NCBI GenBank assembly: GCA_016710985.1
Contig: JADJTX010000012.1
Span: 62,001-126,000, forward strand
DNA: 64,000 nt
Direction: 5' to 3'
DNA from: Ignavibacteria bacterium
Lineage (GTDB): Bacteria; Bacteroidota; Ignavibacteria; Tepidaquicellales; Tepidaquicellaceae
Position numbers and translations under genes: made by a program. The notes beneath the pieces were generated by a model. The model was given only the letters and a program-made list of their open reading frames with translations. It made no database searches and had not been told where the DNA came from. How positions within the stretch are numbered: the stretch's first letter is position 1; the number at the start of each line of letters is the position of its first letter. Shown one piece after another: positions 7,916-17,001 of this stretch.

Positions 7916-10193
7916 TCATGATGAAGCAATTCCTTTGTTTTTAGTTTTTTCAGTGGATCTGGAATAGTAGTAATAATAATTATGATAATACCCGTAAGAA
8001 TTATTAAACTTGAAATTGTTAAACACTACACCCAAAAAATTATGCGGGTCAATATGCATTAGCTTTTCACAAGTCCTGTAGAATGCATCCGAAGGAGTTT
8101 TAGAAGCTCTTAAAACCAGTATTGTTCCGTCAGAAATTCTGAATAAAATCTCGGCGTCAGTTACAGAAATGAAAGGCGGTGAATCTATGATTATGAAATC
8201 ATATTCTGATTTCATTTTTTCTATGAACAATTTCATCTGTTTTGAACCAAGTAGTTCAGATGGATTCGGCGGAATCGTACCGCTTGTGATAACATTCAGA
8301 TTTTCGAGTTTGGTCTTTTTGACTATATCTTCAAGATCTGCATTTGAAAATAAATAGTCACTTAATCCCGGATATCTGTCTATTCCAAAAACCGTATGCA
8401 TCCTTGGTTTTCTTAAATCACAATCAAGCAGCAGAACTTTTTTGTCTGTCTGAGCAAGACTACCGGCTAAATTAATTGAAATAGTTGTTTTCCCTCTGCC
8501 GGAACTGAACTCGTCAGCAATATGGTCTTAATTGGCTGTTCCTCTAATTTCGCGTATTGAACTCTTGTTCTGAGTGCCTTAAAAGCTTCAGAGGGAGGGG
8601 AATTAGGATGACTTTCAACAATGAATTCACTGTCTTGTGTCTTATTTTTTAGTTCATCTATGACCGGAATCCAGGATAAAACACTAATTCCTTTATTCTC
8701 AATTTCATCAGGTGTCTTAACCGTGCGGTCAAAATAATTTCTTGCAAATGCATAACCAACACTTGCTGCCAGGCCAAGTGCAAAACCTAAGAACAAAATC
8801 AGCATCCGGTTTGGCTTTGACGGTCTTGAAGCTTCCACTCCCGGAGCAATGAGTAATACTGTGCCTAATTTTATTCTTTCGTTTATTTTAGCTTCCTGAA
8901 ATTTCTCTTCGAGTATTAAATACAGCTTCTCCGTGGCTTTACGGTTTCTTTCAAGCTTTGCAAATTCAATACTTTGTATTGGAAGTTTTGAAAACTGCTC
9001 TTCATATTTATTGAGCATTTTTGAAAGAGTATTTACTTTTGTAGTGTAAGACTGAACTCCGACATCTGCATCGAGAAGCTTTTGTGCAACTGATCTTCTT
9101 TCATCCGGAGTGCTTGTATATAAAGTTGCTTTTAACGACTGAAACTTTTCATCAAAGGTCTTTTGCAGCGGTTCGATCTTTTTGTTGTAATCTCTTAATG
9201 TCTTTTCCTTAAGCAATTCATCCTGCGGTATTGATGCTTCAATATCTCTTTTCGTTTCGAGCTCTGCTATATTCGATTGGACTTCATTCAGATATAACTC
9301 ATCTACTTTACCTTTTATGTAATCGGCTAATGTAGGATCAATCCTTTTTATTTCATCACTGAGACTGGCATATTCCTTTTGTTTTGAATTTAATTCAATG
9401 CTGGCTGCATTTTTTTGCGCTTCAAGCTGTGAGATATTATCAACAAGATTTTTTACCTGAGCGTCAAGTAATATTAATCCTCCGTTTTGCTGATAAATCT
9501 GAATATCATTTTCGATACTTGACAGTTCATTAAATTTTTTCTCTTTTCTTCTTTCAGATAACCGGTTAAATTCGTCAGTTCTTCTCTAGAAAGATCAAGA
9601 CTGAAAGTCTGATAAAGTTTAGAATACAGATTTGCGATGAGCATTGCCTCGTACTTCGCAGGACTTTCAGCAACAATATCCACAACATCAAGACCTCTTT
9701 TCTGATCGATCTTTACTATTGCCGATAAAATATCAGCAATGGCTGCAACAGACATTAGGTTTGATTCGCCGTTGCTGTTATGATCAAAAATGTAATAAAA
9801 TTTTTCGTAATTCTGTGTAGCTTTGAAAGAATCAAGTAAATTAATGGCGACGCTTTCCCTGATTTTATAGCTTTTCAAAACTTCAATTTCATTTGAAATA
9901 TACCTGTCAGTGATGAAATCCTGAAATTCCGGGATCAAACTTGAACTTAATACACTACCCTGAGGTCGGTTAATTTTAATAGTAGACGTGGATTTATAAA
10001 TATCCTTGGCATAAAGTACGTAGATTATGGTGATTATAACGCTTGAAATTGTGATTAATACAATCGGAAGAATGTTCGACCGTATCATATTTATATAGGT
10101 TCTGACACTATCCTTAGTATCAACAATGTCATGAATACCGTTTTGGGATTGTTTATTTACTCCATTAAGGCTGGGTTTATTCATTTCCTGCAA
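7916..10193 (-). pseudogene. wzc: Wzc-type chain-length determinant / BY-kinase, two frameshifts
   Basis: A second copy of the inner-membrane tyrosine autokinase that controls polysaccharide chain length; the intact paralogue is at 13731. Pieces in three frames together match the whole paralogue in order. The N-terminal Wzz domain and first TM are in 10193-9540, the coiled coil and second TM in about 9535-8490, and the kinase domain in about 8488-7916. Break 1 lies in a six-A run (9535-9540): one more A restores KKFNELSS. Break 2 lies in a four-A run at the Walker A motif (8488-8491): one more A restores EGKTTISINLAG. The kinase Walker A' DCDLRKPR, Walker B IIIDSPPF and a Tyr-rich tail are still readable. 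Either this copy is dead or the sequence has indel errors. Confidence 0.9.
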
Positions 10194-10802
10194 TAAATAT
10201 TAACATTATTTAAATACTTAACGAGATAAACAATTAAAATTAATTCCCTTTTCCCACGGAAATTTAATCGGAATGCTTGTATGATTTTAAAAATAAAAAA
10301 CTAAATAATTTTCTGAATTATTTAGTTTATAATCGGAAATTTTCTAATTTTCGTGTTCAAAGATATAGTCTTTTATTCATTATTTCAACTTATTAAAATT
10401 GCTTTTATGTTTGGCATCAGTGGTTCTGAGGTTTGTGAGTTAATATAATTATGAACTTAGCTGTCCAAAATAAGTTAACTTTATTTAAAATTCTTTAAAA
10501 AGAGTTTCTAACTCAAACAAAACTATTACAGTTGAAAATAAACCACTTATAATTGATTATGACTGGTAAAAAGGATTTTAAAATAAACGTTTTGGACGGA
10601 TGTGAATTATGAATTAAAAATTTTTTCATTGTCATTGAAATGATATTAAATTTCAGTTAAAGGTTATAAAGCAAAAGATTTAAAGCTAACAAATAAAAAT
10701 TTGCTTCAAAGAATGCTGATTAAATGTTAGTTCAGACTTTAATTTAAGGTGATTTTTTTTTATGTTTATGCATAATTTAATTTAATTATCCAAACCGAGT
10801 AT
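10194..10802. other. 609-bp divergent intergenic region, presumed promoter/regulatory zone
   Basis: The only long gene-free stretch in the window. It separates the minus-strand sugar genes from the plus-strand export operon, so promoters for both probably lie here. It is strongly A/T-rich. I see a 13-bp perfect inverted repeat (listed separately) and a weaker near-palindrome around 10467-10486 centred on GTTAAC. I cannot point to a confident -10/-35 or -7/-33 pair, nor to a small gene with coding character. Confidence 0.6.
10298..10328. promoter_or_regulatory. Perfect inverted repeat, 13-bp arms, 5-nt loop
   Basis: Left arm AAACTAAATAATT (10298-10310), loop TTCTG, right arm AATTATTTAGTTT (10316-10328). 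It lies between divergent genes, about 105 bp upstream of the broken wzc start and 475 bp upstream of the first SLBB gene. An operator or 5' leader hairpin is possible. As a terminator it would be GC-poor and badly placed, since neither side ends a gene here. Confidence 0.5.
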
Positions 10803-11342
10803 TTGAATATAAGAATTTTCAAGATATTCTTCTTAAGTGTTTTATTCATTCCAGCAGTTTCATTATCCCAGGTTGACAGACAAAAAGTCGGAAATGATGC
10901 AGTAAATACCCAGCAGGGTGGATACTATAATTATGGTGACAAAGACAAAGTGAACATTGAAGTCAATATTTGGGGTTATGTTAAATATCCCGGTAAATAT
11001 TTAATTCCAAAAGGTTCAACAGTAATGGATCTTATTTCTTACAGCGGCGGTCCTATTACAGAATCAAAGTTGGAAGACATCAGACTATTCAGACCCAGGA
11101 ATGACAGTTTAAAAACAAAGGACAAGCTCATAAACTTAGATTATAACGATCTTTTATGGGAATCACCTCAAATTGACAGGGATAATTTTAAGAACAAACT
11201 AAATCTTACATTATTGCCCGGAGATATATTGATTTTTACCGGAGAGCCAAGGTATTTTACACGTGATAATGTGAATTTTATTCTGAGTATATCGGCATTG
11301 TTGGTTTCAATAGGCATACTTGTAGTTTCTATTGTAAAATGA
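10803..11342 (+). CDS. Small SLBB-domain polysaccharide export-associated protein
   Basis: A 179-residue envelope protein. Signal peptide at residues 1-22 (hydrophobic core then SLSQ), then a Tyr/Gly-rich linker, one SLBB-like beta-grasp domain (about 52-140, containing VWGYVKYPGKYLIPKG-like sequence and LLPGDILIF) and a C-terminal hydrophobic helix (about 158-176). It lacks the Poly_export domain and outer-membrane helix of Wza, so it is much shorter than a normal OPX protein (about 350-380). A paralogue lies at 13134. The start is TTG at 10803, the only one preceding the signal peptide. First gene of the plus-strand block; likely works with Wzc. Confidence 0.75.
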   Translation: MNIRIFKIFFLSVLFIPAVSLSQVDRQKVGNDAVNTQQGGYYNYGDKDKVNIEVNIWGYVKYPGKYLIPKGSTVMDLISYSGGPITESKLEDIRLFRPRNDSLKTKDKLINLDYNDLLWESPQIDRDNFKNKLNLTLLPGDILIFTGEPRYFTRDNVNFILSISALLVSIGILVVSIVK

Positions 11343-11370
11343 CTGATTCAGGACATATTTTTAATATGAT

Positions 11371-11880
11371 ATGCAGGAAAATAACGATTCGAAAAAATGG
11401 TTTGTATTACAGACAAAACCAAGACAAGAGAAAACCGTTCTGAGCCAGGTCGAACAAAAAAACATTGAAGTATATGTCCCATTTACAGAGAGGATTAGAA
11501 TTTGGTCAGACAGGAAAAAAAAAGTACAGGTTCCTCTTTTTTCAGGATATGTATTTGTGCATGGAAATGAGGAAGAGAGAGTAAGGGCGGTATCAAATAC
11601 AGTAGGTGCAATAAAATATATTTATTTTCAGAACAGGCCAGCGGTAGTAAGTGACCGTGAGATTGAACTAATAAAATGTTCTCTGATTGAGCCTGATAAG
11701 ATAAGCATTGAAGAAACAAAAATCAGAAAAGGCGATTCTATTATGGTGACGCATGGTGTTTTCAAAGGCATGAGAGGTTATGTAAATGAATTCAGGGGTA
11801 AATACAAACTCACTGTTAATCTTGAAGAGCTCTCATATTCCTTCAGCATCATACTAAATTCAAACGAGGTTTCTTTGTAA
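11371..11880 (+). CDS. UpxY/RfaH-like NusG paralogue (transcription antiterminator)
   Basis: A 169-residue specialised NusG. The NGN domain spans about residues 8-105 (KKWFVLQTKPRQEK start, then VPLFSGYVFV) and a KOW-type domain about 115-165 (GVFKGMRGYV). Such proteins bind RNA polymerase paused early in a long surface-polysaccharide operon and suppress premature termination. Its position near the head of a roughly 50-kb co-directional gene run fits that role. I could not identify an ops-like recruitment element with confidence. Housekeeping NusG is unlikely, because neither secE nor rplK is nearby and the C-terminal domain is divergent. Confidence 0.85.
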   Translation: MQENNDSKKWFVLQTKPRQEKTVLSQVEQKNIEVYVPFTERIRIWSDRKKKVQVPLFSGYVFVHGNEEERVRAVSNTVGAIKYIYFQNRPAVVSDREIELIKCSLIEPDKISIEETKIRKGDSIMVTHGVFKGMRGYVNEFRGKYKLTVNLEELSYSFSIILNSNEVSL

Positions 11881-12050
11881 TAATCAGGGTTATCAGACAG
11901 AAAAAAAATAATATCCGTTTTAGATTTCATTTTAGAATTGCGGTGATAAATTCAGGATGCATTGATAAAGACTTTAAAAAACAAAAATGTGAGTCTATTA
12001 GCGGAGCTGTAGACAGACGGAAAGCATCTTAAATTTAAATCAGGGATTTA

Positions 12051-12980
12051 ATGTCGAAATTAAAATTTTTGGTTACAGGCGGAGCCGGATTTATAGGTTC
12101 TAATATTGTTTCAGCATTGCTTAAGAAAGGATACCAGGTTAGAGTACTTGATAATTTTTCATCGGGCAAGAGAGAGAATCTTAAGGATTTTGAAAAAAAA
12201 ATAGAGCTTATTGAAGGAGATATCAGAAGTTACCATATAGTTCAGGAATCCCTGAAAGGAATTGACGTTGTCCTTCATCAGGCAGCATTGCCTTCAGTGC
12301 CTCGTTCAATAAAGGACCCGATAACAACAAATGAAGTCAACATAAACGGTACGTTAAACATTCTTGAAGCTTCAGTTTCGGCTAAAGTCAAAAAGGTCGT
12401 TTATGCATCTTCATCATCTGTTTATGGAGATAATCCTCAGCTGCCAAAGCATGAATCAATGACGCCAAACCCATTATCTCCTTATGCCGTATCAAAGCTT
12501 TCAGGAGAAAAATACTGTAATGTATTTTCAAGGATATACGGACTGGAAACGATTTCACTCAGATACTTCAATGTATTCGGACCCAGACAGGATCCGTCAT
12601 CCCAGTACTCTGCAGTAATCCCGAAATTCATCAAAGCCATAAAAAATAATGAACAGCCTGTTATTTATGGTGACGGAGAGCAATCAAGGGATTTCACGTA
12701 CATCTTAAATGTAGTTGAAGCCAACATTCTTGCTGCTACTTCTGAATGTGAATCGGGTATTGCAGTAAATTGCGCAACGAACGGACAAATAACTTTAAAC
12801 GAATTAGTTGAACACATAAATAAAATTTTAGGTAAAAGCATTGAGCCGCGTTATGAAAAGCCCAGAGCCGGAGATATTAAGCACTCTTTTGCGGACATTC
12901 ATACGGCAAAAGAAAAAATAAATTATGTTCCGTTGGTAAGCTTTGAGGAAGGGTTGAAGTTAACGATTGACAGTTATTGA
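12051..12980 (+). CDS. NAD-dependent nucleotide-sugar epimerase (SDR, UDP-GlcNAc/UDP-glucose 4-epimerase-like)
   Basis: Extended SDR of 309 residues. Rossmann motif GGAGFIGSNI at about residues 10-19, Ser-rich catalytic strand ASSSSVYGD (119-127) and YxxxK at Y145/K149. The HQAALPSVPRS segment near 76-86 resembles WbpP/TviC-type UDP-N-acetylhexosamine 4-epimerases, though this is recalled similarity only. It would interconvert gluco and galacto forms of a UDP sugar. About 170 bp without a gene precedes it and 153 bp follows before the second SLBB gene. The ATG start directly precedes the Rossmann fold. Confidence 0.85.
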   Translation: MSKLKFLVTGGAGFIGSNIVSALLKKGYQVRVLDNFSSGKRENLKDFEKKIELIEGDIRSYHIVQESLKGIDVVLHQAALPSVPRSIKDPITTNEVNINGTLNILEASVSAKVKKVVYASSSSVYGDNPQLPKHESMTPNPLSPYAVSKLSGEKYCNVFSRIYGLETISLRYFNVFGPRQDPSSQYSAVIPKFIKAIKNNEQPVIYGDGEQSRDFTYILNVVEANILAATSECESGIAVNCATNGQITLNELVEHINKILGKSIEPRYEKPRAGDIKHSFADIHTAKEKINYVPLVSFEEGLKLTIDSY

Positions 12981-13133
12981 TCATAGCAGCATTGTTGCTA
13001 TCAGGATATTATTTTTTTACAATTAATTCAGATATAAAATTTTGTGACTAAGATATTACTAATTATTTTTATATATTTTAACATTGATAAATAATTTTTG
13101 AATTTACAATTACTTATAAACTAACGAGATAAA

Positions 13134-13682
13134 TTGAGTAAATTTAGTTTTTGTTCAGTTATTTTTTTGTTCTTTTTTACTTCATTTAATTTTTGTTTAT
13201 CACAAAATGACAGTGATAAAATCAGAGTAGGTCCGGAAGAATTGCAAGTAACCAAAGGGGGACGCTATTTTAATTTTGCGGATAAAAACAAAATCAATAT
13301 TGAAGTCACTGTTATAGGTTCCTTTGCAGGAACGTATTTAATACCTCAGGGAACTAACCTGTTTGATCTACTGCTTATGATGGGCGGAACAAGTTCAGAT
13401 ATAATGGAGGATATGAAAATTGTAAGGTTTAAGAGTGAAACTCCCAAGTTACAGGCATCAGAGGTTATTTATTATCAGCTGGACGGCTTGTACGGTGATA
13501 AAAGTGATATCCTAAGACCAATGAACAATCCGGTCCTGAAACCTGGTGATATGATCATTGTTCCTGAACCAAAAACCACACAAAACATATTTTTTTATAT
13601 TCAGCAGATTGTTGCATTTGTAGGCACATTAGTTTCGTTTTATTACCTGATAGACAATGTTACGAGGAGATATAATGATTAA
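13134..13682 (+). CDS. Small SLBB-domain polysaccharide export-associated protein, second copy
   Basis: Paralogue of the protein at 10803, 182 residues. Signal peptide at about 1-23 with a Phe-rich core, GGRYFNFADKNKINIEV matching the first copy's GGYYNYGDKDKVNIEV, one SLBB-like domain (about 50-145, ending VLKPGDMIIVPEP) and a C-terminal hydrophobic helix (about 152-172) followed by a short basic tail. It too lacks a Poly_export domain. TTG start at 13134. It lies 48 bp upstream of the intact wzc, which supports a function together with the kinase in export or chain-length control. Confidence 0.75.
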   Translation: MSKFSFCSVIFLFFFTSFNFCLSQNDSDKIRVGPEELQVTKGGRYFNFADKNKINIEVTVIGSFAGTYLIPQGTNLFDLLLMMGGTSSDIMEDMKIVRFKSETPKLQASEVIYYQLDGLYGDKSDILRPMNNPVLKPGDMIIVPEPKTTQNIFFYIQQIVAFVGTLVSFYYLIDNVTRRYND

Positions 13683-13730
13683 TATTCTAATTAAAAAAAA
13701 ATGAATTTATTAATAAAATAAGATTTTAAT

Positions 13731-15992
13731 ATGTCAAAAAATAACTCATACGATGAATTTGATGAAATTGAACAGCCAAAAGAATCAGCACCGTCAAAGG
13801 ATGTTTTAAAAGAGTACATAAATGTTATACGTCAAAATTTAATTCCTATTCTGATTATACTATCAATAAGTATAATCTATACTCTAATATATGTAAATAC
13901 TGCAACCGACATATACCGGTCTGTAACAAGCGTAAAAATTGAAGGTCAGCCCGGAAATCTTCTCAACGCAACATTTACCTCTTCAGATGCTATGGGTGGC
14001 ACTACAGAAAAATATATGCTGGTTCAGATAGCAGTGATGAAAAGTTTTGACATGCGTGATAAAGTTGCTAAAGCATTAATAGATTCATTCAATGTTGGTA
14101 ACAGGAAATACAGTCTGTTATTAAATAGTGCATTGTTGCCGGAAACTGTTGCAGTTTCGCAGGAAGTACTCAGAAAAGATCTGTCCAATATGGTCACAAT
14201 GGCTGTCCTGAAAGGACTGGATGCTATCAGTATCACAACTGAAGGTCCTATATTCGAAGAGTTACAGTACATAACCAAAACATATGCAGATGTATATTTA
14301 AAGTATAATGTTGAATTGAGCAGGCAGGATATTACCAATGTTAAGAAATTCATTGTAGATGAAAAGGAAAGAAAATTTAAAGAACTTAATGATGCTGAAA
14401 CATCCATAGAAAATTTTCAGAAAAGAACCGGGTACATGTCTTTAGATTCGAGAATCACAGGATTAGTAAATGCGATTTCCGATTATGAGTCTTTAATCAA
14501 AGTGAACGAACTTGACATGAGGATCAAGGAAAACAATCTTGTTACTTTGAAAAGTGAGTACGATAAAATGGACCCTCAGTATTATGACTTCATTAATGCT
14601 CAGATAAATCAGTCTTATTTGAGTGCTATTCAATCCCAGGTTGCAAATTTAGAGGTTCAGAGGGATATAGAAATTGCACCTATCAGGGATTCTTTAGTAA
14701 TTGAAAAGACAAAGGAAAGCTATGACAGAAAGCTTGAAAATCTAAGAGGAAAACTTAAAGATCAGATTGAAATTTTAAAGTCAGGGATCATTGCATCGAC
14801 TCCTGCGGATAAAAAGGATTTAGGTCTTCAGATTTTCAACACGAAGATGGAAATTCAGGATATGACTTTAAAGAATAAGAATTACCAGGACCTGATAAGA
14901 CAATCTAACAGCGAATTGACCAATCTTCCGGCACAGCTGGGAGAGCTTGTAAAACTTGAAAGAGAAAAAGCATCTGCAGAAAGATTATATACTACATTAG
15001 AGCAAAAATATCAGGAAGCAACGATTAATGAAAGAGGAAGAGTTGGTAATGCCGAAATTCTGGATTTAGGTTCGGATAATAACGGACCTGTGGCTCCTGA
15101 CAGACCAAAAATAATTTTAAACGGAATACTGATCGGACTAGGCTTAGGCCTGGCTTTTGCTTTTGTAAGAAATTTTCTTGATAAATCAATTAAGTCTCCT
15201 GAAGAACTCGAAAGTAAAGGAGCAAGTGTGTTGTCATGGATCCCAAAAATTGAATCAATCGCTTCCGGTAAAAACGGGCAAAGTACGCCTGAATTCATTG
15301 TAGGAAACAAGTCCAACTCAGCAGCTTCAGAGGCTTTTAAGGCTTTGAGAACACGAATCCAGTTTTCCAAATTGGAATCGGAACAGTTAAAAACAATACT
15401 TGTTACAAGTTCAATTCCTTTTGAGGGAAAAACGATCGTTGCTTCCAATCTTGCAGGCAGTTTTGCACAGGCAGGAAAAAAAGTTTTGATTGTTGACTGC
15501 GATCTCAGGAAGCCGAGGATACATACAGTGTTTGAGTCTGATAAATTTCCGGGTCTGAGTGATTATTTGTTTACTAATGTGACGCTTGAAGATATTACAA
15601 AGCGAACACCGATGGATAATTTGTATTTTATTACAAGCGGAACTATTCCGCCGAATCCTTCTGAACTCCTGGGCTCAGTGCAGATGAAACAATTCATACA
15701 CAAGCTCAAAGAAATTTACGACATAATCATCATTGACTCACCGCCGTTCATTACTGTCACGGATTCAGAGATACTTTATAATATTACTGACGGAACGGTT
15801 TTAGTCTGTCAGGCAAATAAGACTCCTGCTGATGCTTTCTGGAAAACTTACGACAGACTCAGCAAAAAATATCCTCATCATTTGCTTGGATGCGTTCTGA
15901 ATAATTTCAACTTCAAGAGTTCTTATGGTTATTATTATAACTACTACTATTATTATTCACAGCCTGAATCAAACAAAAAAATATTAAAGTAA
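13731..15992 (+). CDS. wzc: Wzc-type polysaccharide co-polymerase with tyrosine autokinase domain
   Basis: Inner-membrane chain-length determinant fused to a BY-kinase, 753 residues. First TM at about 36-57, a long periplasmic coiled-coil region, second TM at about 460-482 next to a Pro/Gly-rich stretch, then the cytoplasmic kinase. Walker A (EGKTIVASN) is near 565, Walker A' (VDCDLRKPR) near 588, Walker B (IIIIDSPPF) near 665, and a C-terminal Tyr cluster (YGYYYNYYYYY) is the autophosphorylation tail. The broken copy at 7916 has the same architecture. It follows an SLBB gene and precedes the ABC exporter, so it probably regulates export or polymer length. Confidence 0.92.
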   Translation: MSKNNSYDEFDEIEQPKESAPSKDVLKEYINVIRQNLIPILIILSISIIYTLIYVNTATDIYRSVTSVKIEGQPGNLLNATFTSSDAMGGTTEKYMLVQIAVMKSFDMRDKVAKALIDSFNVGNRKYSLLLNSALLPETVAVSQEVLRKDLSNMVTMAVLKGLDAISITTEGPIFEELQYITKTYADVYLKYNVELSRQDITNVKKFIVDEKERKFKELNDAETSIENFQKRTGYMSLDSRITGLVNAISDYESLIKVNELDMRIKENNLVTLKSEYDKMDPQYYDFINAQINQSYLSAIQSQVANLEVQRDIEIAPIRDSLVIEKTKESYDRKLENLRGKLKDQIEILKSGIIASTPADKKDLGLQIFNTKMEIQDMTLKNKNYQDLIRQSNSELTNLPAQLGELVKLEREKASAERLYTTLEQKYQEATINERGRVGNAEILDLGSDNNGPVAPDRPKIILNGILIGLGLGLAFAFVRNFLDKSIKSPEELESKGASVLSWIPKIESIASGKNGQSTPEFIVGNKSNSAASEAFKALRTRIQFSKLESEQLKTILVTSSIPFEGKTIVASNLAGSFAQAGKKVLIVDCDLRKPRIHTVFESDKFPGLSDYLFTNVTLEDITKRTPMDNLYFITSGTIPPNPSELLGSVQMKQFIHKLKEIYDIIIIDSPPFITVTDSEILYNITDGTVLVCQANKTPADAFWKTYDRLSKKYPHHLLGCVLNNFNFKSSYGYYYNYYYYYSQPESNKKILK

Positions 15993-16092
15993 TTATGTAA
16001 TAATTTCTTTAAATATTTTTCAATTATCAAAAAATTTATATCAGAATTTTTTTAAAGTTTCAGGTTCCCTTTTTTCAAAACTCACACTCATT

Positions 16093-16115
16093 ATATTTTT
16101 ATTCAATAAAAATAT
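16093..16115. promoter_or_regulatory. AT-only palindrome upstream of the ABC permease gene
   Basis: Arms ATATTTTTATT and AATAAAAATAT flank a single C (16104), ending 20 bp before the permease ATG. It lies in a 143-bp gap after wzc. It could be an operator or a weak hairpin, but all-A/T palindromes arise easily in such DNA. Confidence 0.3.
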
Positions 16116-16135
16116 TAATTAAATACTAAATTTTA

Positions 16136-16993
16136 ATGAATAAAAATACCACGGAATCCGAATGGACATTGGAGATCAAACCGGTTTCCGGATGGTTTAA
16201 CTTTCATATTAAAGATGTCTGGAGATACCGTGATTTGCTTTTTATGTTTGTCAGACGGGATTTTGTCGCTGTTTACAAGCAGACTATTCTCGGACCTTTC
16301 TGGTTTTTTCTACAGCCGGTATTAACAACAATTACTTTTACGATTGTATTCGGAAACATTGCAAAAATTCCGACAGACGGTATTCCGCCGATCCTTTTTT
16401 ATATGTCAGGCATTGTTTGTTGGGGATATTTTTCAGACTGTCTGACGAGGACGTCTTCTACATTTGTTGCAAATGCAAGTATTTTCGGAAAGGTGTATTT
16501 TCCAAGGCTTGTAAGCCCGCTGTCAAATACAATTTCATTGTTAATGAAGTTTGGAATACAAATGATCCTGCTTTCATCGTTCCTCATTTATTTTAAATTA
16601 AACGGCTCATCAGTAAATCCGAATATATATATTTTCCTGACACCTTATTTGATTTTTCTTATGGCAGGTCTCGGTCTGGGATTTGGAATTATTGTGTCAT
16701 CATTAACAACTAAATACAGGGACCTTTCTTTTTTAGTTGGTTTTGGAGTTCAGCTCTTAATGTATGCTACACCTGTCATTTATCCGATATCCGCAGTACC
16801 GGAAAAATATCACTGGATCATACTTGCAAATCCAATGACAGCAATAATAAGCGCATTTCGTTATGCTTTTCTGGGAGCAGGTACATTTAATGCCGGAAAT
16901 TTAATTTACAGCTCGGTCTTTATGGTAATTATTTTATCCATCGGCATTATCATTTTTAACAGAGTTGAAAAAACATTCATGGATACTGTTTAA
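16136..16993 (+). CDS. wzm: Polysaccharide ABC exporter, permease subunit (Wzm-like)
   Basis: Integral membrane subunit of an ABC-2-type exporter that moves lipid-linked polysaccharide across the inner membrane. 285 residues, the usual size, with about six hydrophobic segments. The N-terminal cytoplasmic part has FRRDF-like sequence (VRRDFVAVYKQTILGPFWFF), typical of the Wzm/RfbA/TagG family. It is followed 8 bp later by the Wzt-type ATPase gene. It is the only exporter permease I see in the window, although two Wzt ATPases are present; no Wzx flippase was seen. Confidence 0.92.
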   Translation: MNKNTTESEWTLEIKPVSGWFNFHIKDVWRYRDLLFMFVRRDFVAVYKQTILGPFWFFLQPVLTTITFTIVFGNIAKIPTDGIPPILFYMSGIVCWGYFSDCLTRTSSTFVANASIFGKVYFPRLVSPLSNTISLLMKFGIQMILLSSFLIYFKLNGSSVNPNIYIFLTPYLIFLMAGLGLGFGIIVSSLTTKYRDLSFLVGFGVQLLMYATPVIYPISAVPEKYHWIILANPMTAIISAFRYAFLGAGTFNAGNLIYSSVFMVIILSIGIIIFNRVEKTFMDTV

Positions 16994-17001
16994 AAAATCT
17001 G

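Noticed and set aside
10222..13133. The 12-mer TAACGAGATAAA occurs at 10222-10233 and again at 13122-13133, the second directly before an SLBB gene start
   Set aside because: Only two copies, and the first is not placed correspondingly before a plus-strand gene; chance sharing in AT-rich DNA is likely.
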